DNA of 6,594 nt from Verrucomicrobiota bacterium (GTDB lineage: Bacteria; Verrucomicrobiota; Kiritimatiellia; UBA8416; JAIOPI01): contig JAQCIA010000117.1 in the NCBI GenBank assembly GCA_027620105.1, positions 1 through 6,594 of the forward strand, read 5' to 3'. The notes under the pieces are model-generated. The model did not search any database. It was not told where the DNA came from and saw nothing but the letters and a program-made list of their open reading frames with translations. The position numbers were made by a program, and so were the translations under genes. Below are positions 1 to 6,594 of this stretch, in pieces (within the stretch, counting starts at the first letter, position 1; each line of letters opens with the position of its first letter).

Positions 1-35
1 GCCCGGCCGAACCAGTTGCCGAGGGGCCTGCGGGA

Positions 36-758
36 TCAATGCTGCAGCGCGGAAAGATTTACCTCGGCACTGGTGCTGATCTTGTGCAGCTTTCCATCAC
101 GGATGTAGCAGACACGATCCGATGATGTCAGCATCTTGGAGTCGTGGGTTGCACAGATAATTGTCGTCCCTGCCTCGGCATTCAGTTCACGCAGCAAGGT
201 GACAATTTCCGTGCCAGTCTTCGCATCCAGATTCCCAGTCGGCTCGTCAGCCAGGATCACGGCTGGGGTATTGGCGAGCGCGCGCGCAATGGCCACGCGC
301 TGCTGCTGACCACCACTCAGCTCAAACGGCTTGTGATGCAGGCGCTCCTTCAAGCCGACGCGTGTCAGGATGCGCGTGCCGCGCACCACCGCCTCGGCTT
401 CTGTCGCCCCCTGAAAAATCATCGGCAGTGTGACGTTCTGCAGGGCGGATAGCACATCCACCAGGTTGTACGTCTGAAATACGTAGCCGATCTTGTTGCA
501 GCGCACCCACGCCTGCTGCCCCTCGCTCAAATCAAAAATGGATTCACCCTCAAAGTAGACTTTCCCCTCTGTGGGCACATCCAGTGCACCGATCTGATTG
601 AAAAACGTGCTTTTTCCGGAACCGCTGGGGCCCATAATGGAGATGAACTCACCACGCTGGATCGACAGGGAAATGCCCTTCAGGGCCCACACCTCCTCGC
701 CTCCCACACGGTAGCGTTTGGTCACGTTCTCGGTGCGAATGATTGTTTCAGTGCTCAT
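36..758 (-). CDS. ABC transporter ATP-binding protein, MacB/LolD class (second of two)
   Basis: A 240-residue cytoplasmic ATPase, close to the usual 220-250 residues for LolD/MacB-type subunits. Motifs in order are Walker A GPSGSGKS (43-50), Q-loop Gln95 in GYVFQ, signature LSGGQQQR (147-154), Walker B VILADEPT with Glu172 (167-174), D-loop GNLD (175-178) and switch His205. Nothing catalytic is missing, so it should hydrolyse ATP. It shares long conserved stretches with the preceding ATPase, including RC.KIGY.FQ.Y, ATHD.KML and SDRVC. I chose the ATG at 758 because it starts 8 residues before the conserved NVTKRY segment and overlaps the upstream stop by 11 bases. An in-frame ATG at 809 would add 17 Arg/Leu-rich residues read out of the neighbour's tail and is less likely. 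It is the last gene in view; only 35 bases follow its stop, and no clear terminator is seen in them. Confidence 0.95.
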   Translation of the reverse strand: MSTETIIRTENVTKRYRVGGEEVWALKGISLSIQRGEFISIMGPSGSGKSTFFNQIGALDVPTEGKVYFEGESIFDLSEGQQAWVRCNKIGYVFQTYNLVDVLSALQNVTLPMIFQGATEAEAVVRGTRILTRVGLKERLHHKPFELSGGQQQRVAIARALANTPAVILADEPTGNLDAKTGTEIVTLLRELNAEAGTTIICATHDSKMLTSSDRVCYIRDGKLHKISTSAEVNLSALQH

Positions 759-1527
759 CGAACTCGTCGGTTTGAAAATTAATCTCGCTGGGAGGCGCAA
801 TCTTCTCAATCCGCCCGTCGTCCATCCAACAGACGCGGTCCGAGCGCTTGAGCATCTTCAGGTCATGCGTGGCAGTTATGATGGTCACCCCAAGTTCATC
901 ACGGAGTCGCGCAAGCAATTCAATGATTTCCGCACCAGTCACGGAATCGAGATTGGCAGTCGGTTCATCGGCGAGCACGATGTCCGGACTGTTGGCCAGC
1001 GCCCGGGCAATGGCCACACGCTGCTGCTGGCCACCGCTCAGTTCGCCAGGTTTATGCAGGACGCGCTCCCCTAACCCCACCAACTTCAGGAGAAAGATGC
1101 CCTTTTCCCGGGCCTCATCGCTCTCCATGCCCGCAAAACTCATGGACAGGGTCACATTCTCCAGGCAGGTCATCACCCGAATCAGGTGGTAGCTTTGAAA
1201 AATGTAGCCGATCTTGCGGCAACGCAGCCACGCGAGTTCGACTTGGTCTAGCTGGGCCACATCCACCTGATCAATGTACACCTTGCCGCTGGTGGGTTTG
1301 CTCAACCCTCCAATGGCATTGAACAGGGTAGTCTTTCCGGAGCCGCTGGGCCCCATCAGTGACAAGTACTCACCTCGATGAACGTCGAGCGAGGCCCCCC
1401 GCAGCGCATGCGTCTCCGTGCCTCCCATACGATACACCTTCTTCACATCAACCGCCCGAATCACGCAGGGGCATGAATCGGCCGCCGGTGCCCTGAACAG
1501 TGCTGCGAGTCTTGCTTTGTCGATCAT
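748..1527 (-). CDS. ABC transporter ATP-binding protein, MacB/LolD class (first of two)
   Basis: A 259-residue cytoplasmic ATPase that would power an FtsX-type permease. All nucleotide-binding motifs are present: Walker A GPSGSGKT (59-66), Q-loop glutamine 111 in GYIFQ, signature LSGGQQQR (163-170), Walker B IVLADEPT with catalytic Glu188 (183-190), D-loop ANLD (191-194) and switch His221. The LSGGQQQRVAIARAL segment and the ADEPTANLD segment are typical of the MacB/LolD/FtsE group. The conserved domain begins near residue 22, so residues 1-21 form a short extension containing CPC (19-21). The ATG at 1527 is favoured because it overlaps the upstream permease stop (TGATG) and is preceded by GGAG at a 9-base spacing. 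A GTG start at codon 22 is a weaker alternative. The end overlaps the next ATPase gene by 11 bases. The two ATPases look like an old tandem duplication. The exact substrate is not visible. Confidence 0.95.
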   Translation of the reverse strand: MIDKARLAALFRAPAADSCPCVIRAVDVKKVYRMGGTETHALRGASLDVHRGEYLSLMGPSGSGKTTLFNAIGGLSKPTSGKVYIDQVDVAQLDQVELAWLRCRKIGYIFQSYHLIRVMTCLENVTLSMSFAGMESDEAREKGIFLLKLVGLGERVLHKPGELSGGQQQRVAIARALANSPDIVLADEPTANLDSVTGAEIIELLARLRDELGVTIITATHDLKMLKRSDRVCWMDDGRIEKIAPPSEINFQTDEFDEH

Positions 1528-1529
1528 CA
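1525..1529 (-). other. TGATG stop/start overlap, compact permease to first ATPase
   Basis: On the minus strand the TGA stop of the compact permease (1527-1529) shares one base with the ATG of the first ATPase (1525-1527). It is the same arrangement as at the preceding junction, here with a GGAG just upstream. It supports coupled, near-equal synthesis of permease and ATPase. Confidence 0.75.
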
Positions 1530-2507
1530 GATATCACTCCGTAACGCATGCGCCGGCAGCATGCGTGACGCAAAGCGCGCCGGATAGAGTGCCGCGACAA
1601 TTGCCAGCCCCGTGCCCACCACCACGCACAAGCCGAAGGCCAACAGGAGCTGCGGAACATCCAGCGACTGCCTGACCAGCCCGCCGCCATAGGTGACTGC
1701 ATATGCGGCTGTCGCAAACAGCGCACCGAGCACAGCGCCGCCAAGCGCCCCCACGAATCCCACCAGCGCCGACTCGATCAAAAACATCTGTCGCACGAAT
1801 CGGGAAAGAGCACCGAGGCACTTCATGGTGCCAATCTCCCGGAATCGCTCGGTTACCGACATGAGCAGGGAATTGGTGATCCCGATCACCGTCACAAACA
1901 ACGCAATCGCCACAATCCAGGCATTGCGAAAGCTCGTCTTCCGCTGTTCGATCGCCGCCTTCTCAACCTCGTCCGCGCGCAGCGCACGCGCCAGCAGAAC
2001 CAGCTTGCCCTCCGATGGCGCAACGGAAGCCTGCCCGGTCCGCGTGGTGAAGACCAGCCGGTGCCGGGCATCCTGCACGAGCACATCCATGCGCGTGCGC
2101 GTGAGCGTTCCATCCCCGATCACAAGCAACGCGGTCGCCCCGGCACCAGCCGCGCCCCCCCGCTGCATCTGCTGAAACTGTGCCGCCGCGATCATGTCCA
2201 GCAACCGCTGTTCAACAATGCTCAAGGGCCCCAATTCCGCAATGCCCAGCACAATGCCTCTGGGCAAACCCGCCTCGGCAATAAGGAAGTTGAACATGCG
2301 CGTGGTCTCGTTGCGTTGCGCCTGCTCGCCCGCCACGCCTTCCTTAATCACCTGGCCAGTCAGAATGGACATCAGAAAGGCAATCCCCAGCGCGACGCCC
2401 AGCACCGTGACAATGGATCGTCCGAATCTCACGCGAAAGCCCTGCAGCACAACCTTAAAGGCCACGGCGAGCGGGAGTCGAATTTGTGTCTGGATGGATG
2501 CGGCCAT
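1527..2507 (-). CDS. Compact FtsX-type ABC transporter permease
   Basis: A 326-residue inner-membrane permease of the FtsX/MacB/LolC fold, shorter than the roughly 400 residues usual for this family. Helix 1 spans about 30-52 (VLGVALGIAFL). An extracytoplasmic region of about 145 residues follows, then helix 2 at about 195-216, followed by the hallmark ERFREIGTMKCLGA (220-233). Helix 3 is near 243-272 and helix 4 near 286-308, ending in the classic YPARFASRMLPAHALR motif (308-323). This four-helix layout marks a partner for a MacB/LolD-class ATPase, and two such ATPase genes follow directly. I chose the ATG at 2507 because it forms a TGATG overlap with the upstream stop and opens on a typical N-terminal amphipathic stretch. 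The same frame stays open back to an ATG at 2984, but the extra 159 codons lie over the OPT-like gene and read as an Arg/His/Gly-rich shadow. The fold is certain; the cargo is unknown. Confidence 0.9.
   Translation of the reverse strand: MAASIQTQIRLPLAVAFKVVLQGFRVRFGRSIVTVLGVALGIAFLMSILTGQVIKEGVAGEQAQRNETTRMFNFLIAEAGLPRGIVLGIAELGPLSIVEQRLLDMIAAAQFQQMQRGGAAGAGATALLVIGDGTLTRTRMDVLVQDARHRLVFTTRTGQASVAPSEGKLVLLARALRADEVEKAAIEQRKTSFRNAWIVAIALFVTVIGITNSLLMSVTERFREIGTMKCLGALSRFVRQMFLIESALVGFVGALGGAVLGALFATAAYAVTYGGGLVRQSLDVPQLLLAFGLCVVVGTGLAIVAALYPARFASRMLPAHALRSDI
1537..1540 (-). promoter_or_regulatory. Shine-Dalgarno sequence of the first ATPase gene
   Basis: On the minus strand GGAG lies 9 bases before the ATG at 1527, inside the last codons of the compact permease gene. 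It is the clearest ribosome binding site I find at any junction in the window and supports the 1527 start. The other starts (4612, 2507, 758) have no convincing GGAGG-like site at good spacing. Confidence 0.6.
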
Positions 2508-2509
2508 CA
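2505..2509 (-). other. TGATG stop/start overlap, OPT-like gene to compact permease
   Basis: On the minus strand the TGA stop of the OPT-like gene (2507-2509) shares its last base with the ATG of the compact permease (2505-2507). Such one-base overlaps usually mean termination-reinitiation and coupled translation. This fits the lack of a good Shine-Dalgarno site ahead of the permease start. Confidence 0.75.
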
Positions 2510-4612
2510 GAAGGGAGTTCCCGAAACGGCTTGTTGAATGAGATTCATGGCAATAGTCGCCATGCTGATCAGGCCAACGCCCGTAAAGTAGCCCGCCAGG
2601 ATCACGGGAATAATGCGGAGGAAATTCTGCGTGCCGTACTTCTTGCGCAAATAATAGCGCCCGATCAGGGCCCCCACGATCTCCAGCACCATGATGTGGG
2701 GAATCTGGCCCAGGCCCCGGACGAACCCGTAGATCAGCATCACCGGCAATCCGCAGGCATTGAGAATGACAAACCCCGCCACCGTCGTCAGAAACCCCGA
2801 GCCGATGATGTTGAGATGGATGGCCTGCTTCATGAGCTGGCTGTCTGCAATGCTCCGCATCGCGGGATCCTCGCCGGGCGGCACAAAGGTGGATGAAAAG
2901 AACAACACGTTTTCCTTGGCCGCAAGCTCCCAGTTGATCTGCGCGTAGGGATAGGCTTCCGATGGAATCGGCCCTGATTTCCAAATGAACGCCCAGAAAA
3001 CAAGCGAGAGCACGAAAAGCACGGGGAGCGCGATCAAATCTGCTTTGATCAGGGACGTGAAGCGCACGCCGGTCAATTCGTTGACGCGGAACGACTGCGC
3101 CATGCCGCCATGGTTCTCCACGGGGATCGGCGCCAGCCAGATGTCGATCCCCTTTGCACGTGAGGCCATGAATGCCGATTCTTTCACGAACGGAATATCC
3201 ACCTGCTGCCCGGCAATCCCCATCATGCGTGCATTGATATAGGCGATAAAGGGCATATAGACGAATCCAAGAACGATCAGAAAGCTGACCGGAACCTGCG
3301 GAACTAGCCGATGGCAGACGAACATCACCGCACCGGTCGCCACCACATACAGCAGGAGCGCCACACCCAGTGGGTAATCCCCGCGCCCCTCGCGCGGAGG
3401 ATCCCAGAGCCCAAGTCGCCCCGCTGCCGCGCGCCTGCTTTTGATCTCACGCATCTTGCGCCGCACGTCCCGCATCGCCGAAAAAAGACTCACCACCGCG
3501 ATGCCCACGCTGGCACCGATTGTGAAACTCAACCAGAAGTCCATGCGGTTGGCGAAAAGGGTATTCACCGTGTCCATGCCCGGCTGCCAGTGCGTGAGCA
3601 CGCCCGCATGGTGCAAAATCGGGTTCAGGCAGGCGGTCAGGACGATCGCCGTAAACGTACCGACCACCGCCCAGAACGGCAGCACCATCCCCATCAGGAC
3701 GATGCCGAGATCTAGTGCCATCCCGGTCGGCGTTGCGGGCAGAATCGCCTCGGTCAAGGGGGTCGTCTCAATAAACGGCTGCGGAATGAGGAATACAGGC
3801 TTGTCGAGAAAGAGCCCCGTGACCGCCGGGAAGCCAACCTGGATCACGCCGAAAAGCGCCCCCATCGTCACCCCGAAGGAAAACTGCCGCCAGCGCGGGC
3901 TGCCCGTTTTCTTGAATGCCTTGCGCGCCAGACTCGACGCGTCCGCGGACGGTGGGTCTGCGTTGGCCACCGCTCCAGTGGGCGACTCCTTTTGATCCAT
4001 CTCCGCCATCGCCGTTGCGCCCTGTGCGGCGATGGGCGCCAGCGGAAACGGCAGCTTCTCGACATCCGAAGCAATGCGGAAAAAGACGTACCCGAGCGTG
4101 TAGCGCTGCAGAAATCCCGTGAACATGGTGAAGGCCACCAGGGCAATCGGGATCAGCCAGTCTTTGTGAAAAAAGTCACGCGCCATAATCGCCGCGCTAT
4201 CCGGCGACGGCACAAACCACGCCGGAAACGCATGCATCATCCCCGCGTCGCGGGCGGCATCACAGGTCACGAGGTACGCGCGATAGACCACGAATCCGAA
4301 CGGGCCACCGGGAAACATCGCGTTGGCCGCCACCATGATCCCGGCTGCGTGCAGCAGAACCACGAGCTCCTGCTTGGACATGGTTTTCATGGCGCGCTTG
4401 GCGATCTGGGCAAACAGGATCACCGTCACCCAGACGCCCGCGGCCCCCATGTTTCCGCCGGTCATCAGCGACAGATAGATCGACCCCGGCAACATGATCA
4501 GGCCGCAGAAGAAGATACCGACAACCGTGGACCAGCCGAACCCGTTCTTGAAATCTGTCGGAACGTCCAGCAGATCCCGGTACTGCTCCAATTCTTTATC
4601 GGTTCGCTTCAT
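2507..4612 (-). CDS. OPT-superfamily-like polytopic membrane transporter (DUF6785/DUF6784 type)
   Basis: A 701-residue integral membrane protein with about 12-13 predicted hydrophobic helices, at roughly 25-48, 53-72, 83-108, 152-178, 245-268, 298-327, 357-380, 413-437, 441-464, 524-546, 602-630, 633-654 and 665-690. OPT-like traits are the YLSLMTGGNMGA segment (46-57), the LPFPLAPIAAQG segment (187-198), the ARMMGIAGQQVDIPF segment (461-475) and a glycine-rich C-terminal helix ending in a short tail. I recall such proteins in PVC bacteria as DUF6785/DUF6784 or 'peptide transporter', but could not search. By family it would be a secondary transporter of peptides or metal chelates; the substrate here is not known. 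A polar linker at 205-240 probably lies in the cytoplasm. I chose the ATG at 4612, 7 bases after the upstream stop, because it gives a polar N-terminus (MKRTDKELEQ). An in-frame ATG at 4657 would overlap the upstream gene by 38 bases and has GGAGGAG 13 bases before it, so it remains possible. Confidence 0.75.
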   Translation of the reverse strand: MKRTDKELEQYRDLLDVPTDFKNGFGWSTVVGIFFCGLIMLPGSIYLSLMTGGNMGAAGVWVTVILFAQIAKRAMKTMSKQELVVLLHAAGIMVAANAMFPGGPFGFVVYRAYLVTCDAARDAGMMHAFPAWFVPSPDSAAIMARDFFHKDWLIPIALVAFTMFTGFLQRYTLGYVFFRIASDVEKLPFPLAPIAAQGATAMAEMDQKESPTGAVANADPPSADASSLARKAFKKTGSPRWRQFSFGVTMGALFGVIQVGFPAVTGLFLDKPVFLIPQPFIETTPLTEAILPATPTGMALDLGIVLMGMVLPFWAVVGTFTAIVLTACLNPILHHAGVLTHWQPGMDTVNTLFANRMDFWLSFTIGASVGIAVVSLFSAMRDVRRKMREIKSRRAAAGRLGLWDPPREGRGDYPLGVALLLYVVATGAVMFVCHRLVPQVPVSFLIVLGFVYMPFIAYINARMMGIAGQQVDIPFVKESAFMASRAKGIDIWLAPIPVENHGGMAQSFRVNELTGVRFTSLIKADLIALPVLFVLSLVFWAFIWKSGPIPSEAYPYAQINWELAAKENVLFFSSTFVPPGEDPAMRSIADSQLMKQAIHLNIIGSGFLTTVAGFVILNACGLPVMLIYGFVRGLGQIPHIMVLEIVGALIGRYYLRKKYGTQNFLRIIPVILAGYFTGVGLISMATIAMNLIQQAVSGTPF

Positions 4613-4619
4613 GGATTGC

Positions 4620-6594
4620 TCACGTGACGCCCGCAAACTGCGCCTTGGCTTCCTCATACATGGCCGCCCGCTCCTCCGGTGACACCGCCCGCCAATGCAG
4701 GAAGTGCGTGCGCAGCAGACTCACAAACACGCGATTGAGGCGCTGCCAGTTCTCCGGCGCTCCCGAGCGGCGGGTCAGGGTGATCTGCGCGACATATTCA
4801 CCGGTTTCTCCGTCTTTTGGCAGGGCGATGCACAATTCCTGCGAAACCCCTAGATCAAACGGTTTGAGCCAGATGGCGGTCGTCATTGTCGGTATGTATC
4901 CGTCGCCGTCGAGCGGATCCGTTGCCGCCGCAATACCGATCACGGATGCGCCCGTGAAAAATGGCCCCGAACTACCCTCGCCGTGGTCGCTAAAGTAGCG
5001 TTGAAAAAATCCCAGCACGGCAATGCGATCCTGCCAACCGAACGTGAACGGCAGCTTGAAGGAGAGCGTATCGCCATCCGGCGCGGGCAGGCGCCAGCCC
5101 GCATCCGTCGCCGGTGATGCAATCTCCATGGCGGTTCTCGCCGGAAACCAGGTAGAGACAAATACCGATGCCGCAATGGCCCATGATGCGTAGATCGTCC
5201 CCAGGGACGTGAAGGTCATATTCAAACCACCGGTCAAATTTGCCGCAATCAGGAGCTTGCCCGTGCCTTGACTCAGAATGTAGCCGAGCACGGAACCCAC
5301 GACCGCATAAACGACCGCCTCCGCAAAGAACATGCAGAAGATATGTCGCGGGGCGATCCCGACGGCGTTGTAGACAAAGATTTCCTCTTTACGCTCATAG
5401 ACGGATCCACGAATCGTGTTCAGCACCGTAAGCGCCGCAATGATCAAGGGCACGAGCATATCAATCAGCCCCACAAAACTGCTGCCGCGCGCACGCCGCC
5501 CCATGAACGCGTACCCATCCAACCCGAAGAAGGTTGTCCGCCCACTCTGCTCCATGAACTGTTCGATTTCTGCGCGGGCGCCCTTGGGTGAAAGCGTTTC
5601 TGGCAGCACGACCGCCACGGAGAGAATCCGCTCCATGCCGCCCGCAAACGTCACACCCATCGAACGCGGCGCGATGATGACATGATTCCCGCTCACCCGC
5701 GGGTCACTGGCATCCGCAAGTATGGTCGCACCCGACTTGTTCACCTCGCGCAGCGCTTTGATGTCGAACGGCAGCAGATTCTGACCGTCCAGGTCGAGCA
5801 ACCCGTCCAACGTGTCGCCCGAGAATACACCGCGCACCACACACGCCACGCCATTGACGACAACGGCAGGCGACGGTTTCGCGCCGAGCAAGTCCTCGGC
5901 AATACCCAGACTCCCGGCCATAGCGGACGAAATCAGGATCGGCACCGGCGCCCCGCTGGGCAAAGCATCCTCGCGTGTAAACCAGCGTTCCGGCGACACC
6001 AGTTGCCTGGCCAGCGGTTCGTCCGGCGACCAGGTCAGCACGGATTGCGCATCCGCCCCATACACGTGCCCGCCGTCTGTTCGCGTCACACGAATCTGCG
6101 GGTACTCACGGCGCAGGGACAGCGCGTCCTCTGTGCCCGTCAGTGCCCGCCGCGGTACGACCGCATACGTTTCGCCATACTTTGCCTCCAAGGCAAACAC
6201 TTCCGCTTCCGACACACCGAGGAAGCGCTCATTCTGAACCACGAATCCTTGGAATGGTGCCTTGCCGATGCTCACCGACGAGTCGACAATGTCGTTCTGC
6301 ACCGATGTGAAACAGATCATCACAAAGGTGATCAACACCAGCGTGCCGCAGGTCAGCAGTGTACGCACGCGGCGACGATGCATGTTGTTCAGCCCAAGCA
6401 TGAAGGCGGTCATGATCGCTCCGGCCTTGTTGACTTCAGCCGCCGTCACCTGCCCGCGCTGCTTCTTGAGCCCCTCCAGGTTCTCTTTGAACCGACTCGC
6501 AAACATGGCCAGGATGCCGGTCGAAATCAGCAGAATCACAAAGCCGAGCAGGATCATCAGCGAGGAACGGATCATGGCAAAGGCCGGATGCAGC
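4620..6594 (-). CDS. Large FtsX/MacB-type ABC transporter permease, 5' end outside the window
   Basis: This is the inner-membrane permease subunit of a type VII (MacB/LolC-like) ABC transporter. The frame is open to base 6594, and a methionine at 6575 is followed by 651 codons. That methionine sits just before a hydrophobic helix with six open codons ahead of it, so I treat the gene as 5'-partial. Numbering from 6575, I see membrane helices at about 5-27, 73-91, 368-388, 411-440 and 457-477. A large extracytoplasmic region at about 92-365 holds APFQG (106-110) and DLDGQ (261-265). After the third helix comes the FtsX hallmark YERKEE (393-398), and the last helix ends in WFPARTA (476-482). Residues 490-651 form an unusual C-terminal extension containing PFDLGVSQ (572-579), which should be cytoplasmic in the FtsX topology. 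The stop codon lies 7 bases before the next gene. The FtsX assignment is firm; the substrate and the missing N-terminus are unknown. Confidence 0.88.
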   Translation of the reverse strand, partial: LHPAFAMIRSSLMILLGFVILLISTGILAMFASRFKENLEGLKKQRGQVTAAEVNKAGAIMTAFMLGLNNMHRRRVRTLLTCGTLVLITFVMICFTSVQNDIVDSSVSIGKAPFQGFVVQNERFLGVSEAEVFALEAKYGETYAVVPRRALTGTEDALSLRREYPQIRVTRTDGGHVYGADAQSVLTWSPDEPLARQLVSPERWFTREDALPSGAPVPILISSAMAGSLGIAEDLLGAKPSPAVVVNGVACVVRGVFSGDTLDGLLDLDGQNLLPFDIKALREVNKSGATILADASDPRVSGNHVIIAPRSMGVTFAGGMERILSVAVVLPETLSPKGARAEIEQFMEQSGRTTFFGLDGYAFMGRRARGSSFVGLIDMLVPLIIAALTVLNTIRGSVYERKEEIFVYNAVGIAPRHIFCMFFAEAVVYAVVGSVLGYILSQGTGKLLIAANLTGGLNMTFTSLGTIYASWAIAASVFVSTWFPARTAMEIASPATDAGWRLPAPDGDTLSFKLPFTFGWQDRIAVLGFFQRYFSDHGEGSSGPFFTGASVIGIAAATDPLDGDGYIPTMTTAIWLKPFDLGVSQELCIALPKDGETGEYVAQITLTRRSGAPENWQRLNRVFVSLLRTHFLHWRAVSPEERAAMYEEAKAQFAGVT

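Noticed and set aside
1..35. A possible terminator after the last ATPase gene
   Set aside because: GGCC repeats are present, but I could not pair a convincing stem followed by a T-run on the minus strand, and the segment is too short to judge.
758..809. Upstream ATG at 809 as start of the second ATPase
   Set aside because: The extra 17 residues are Arg/Leu-rich and read from the neighbour's coding sequence; the ATG at 758 fits the family start and the overlap pattern better.
36..1527. Direct DNA repeat formed by the two ATPase genes
   Set aside because: The similarity follows conserved motifs of two diverged paralogues, with differences spread throughout. It is not a recent repeat or recombination site.
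1693..2537. Plus-strand open frames of 158-160 codons opposite the compact permease
   Set aside because: They overlap each other in different frames and show biased Arg/Ser/Ala/Pro composition, as expected for shadows of the minus-strand gene.
2508..2984. A 159-codon in-frame extension of the compact permease back to an ATG at 2984
   Set aside because: It overlaps the 3' third of the OPT-like gene in another frame, is rich in Arg, His and Gly without domain features, and the TGATG overlap at 2507 gives a natural start.
3992..4627. A 211-codon plus-strand open frame opposite the OPT-like gene
   Set aside because: Its composition is Arg/His/Gln-rich with no recognisable domain or ribosome site, and it lies wholly opposite a clearly coding frame. 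It is a shadow typical of GC-rich DNA.

Overview
The window is almost entirely coding, and every supported gene lies on the minus strand, so the biological reading direction runs from base 6594 down to base 36. It holds five consecutive genes packed as one operon: (1) the 3' part of a large FtsX/MacB-type ABC permease, cut by the window edge; (2) a 701-residue polytopic membrane protein resembling the oligopeptide transporter (OPT) superfamily, probably the DUF6785/DUF6784 type; (3) a compact 326-residue FtsX-type ABC permease; (4) and (5) two similar MacB/LolD-class ABC ATPases in tandem. Gaps are tiny or negative: 7 bases between 1 and 2, a one-base TGATG overlap at 2/3 and again at 3/4, and an 11-base overlap at 4/5. 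No RNA gene, mobile element, CRISPR array, internal promoter or convincing terminator was seen. The operon promoter must lie beyond base 6594.

Organism: the base composition is moderately high in GC (judged by eye, not counted) and Shine-Dalgarno signals are mostly weak. The large permease carries family traits I associate with Planctomycetota, Lentisphaerota, Verrucomicrobiota/Kiritimatiellota and similar environmental lineages: an APFQG-type segment after the second membrane helix visible in the window, a DLDGQ..LPFD segment, and a PFDLGVSQ segment in a C-terminal extension. A PVC-type bacterium, perhaps known only from metagenomes, is my best inference. It is not proven from this window.

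How the parts may work together: the two ATPases have complete nucleotide-binding motifs and belong to the class that powers FtsX-fold (type VII) permeases. Such systems move lipoproteins, peptides or lipids, or transmit force across the membrane, rather than pumping solute through a channel. The two permeases differ strongly in size, so the likely machine is a heteromeric transporter or two related ones made from one transcript. The OPT-like protein sits between the two permease genes and is joined to them by near-zero or overlapping junctions. This suggests that a secondary transporter and an ABC mechanotransmission complex act on the same substrate or as one assembly. That link is the most interesting point in the window. 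The substrate cannot be read from the sequence.
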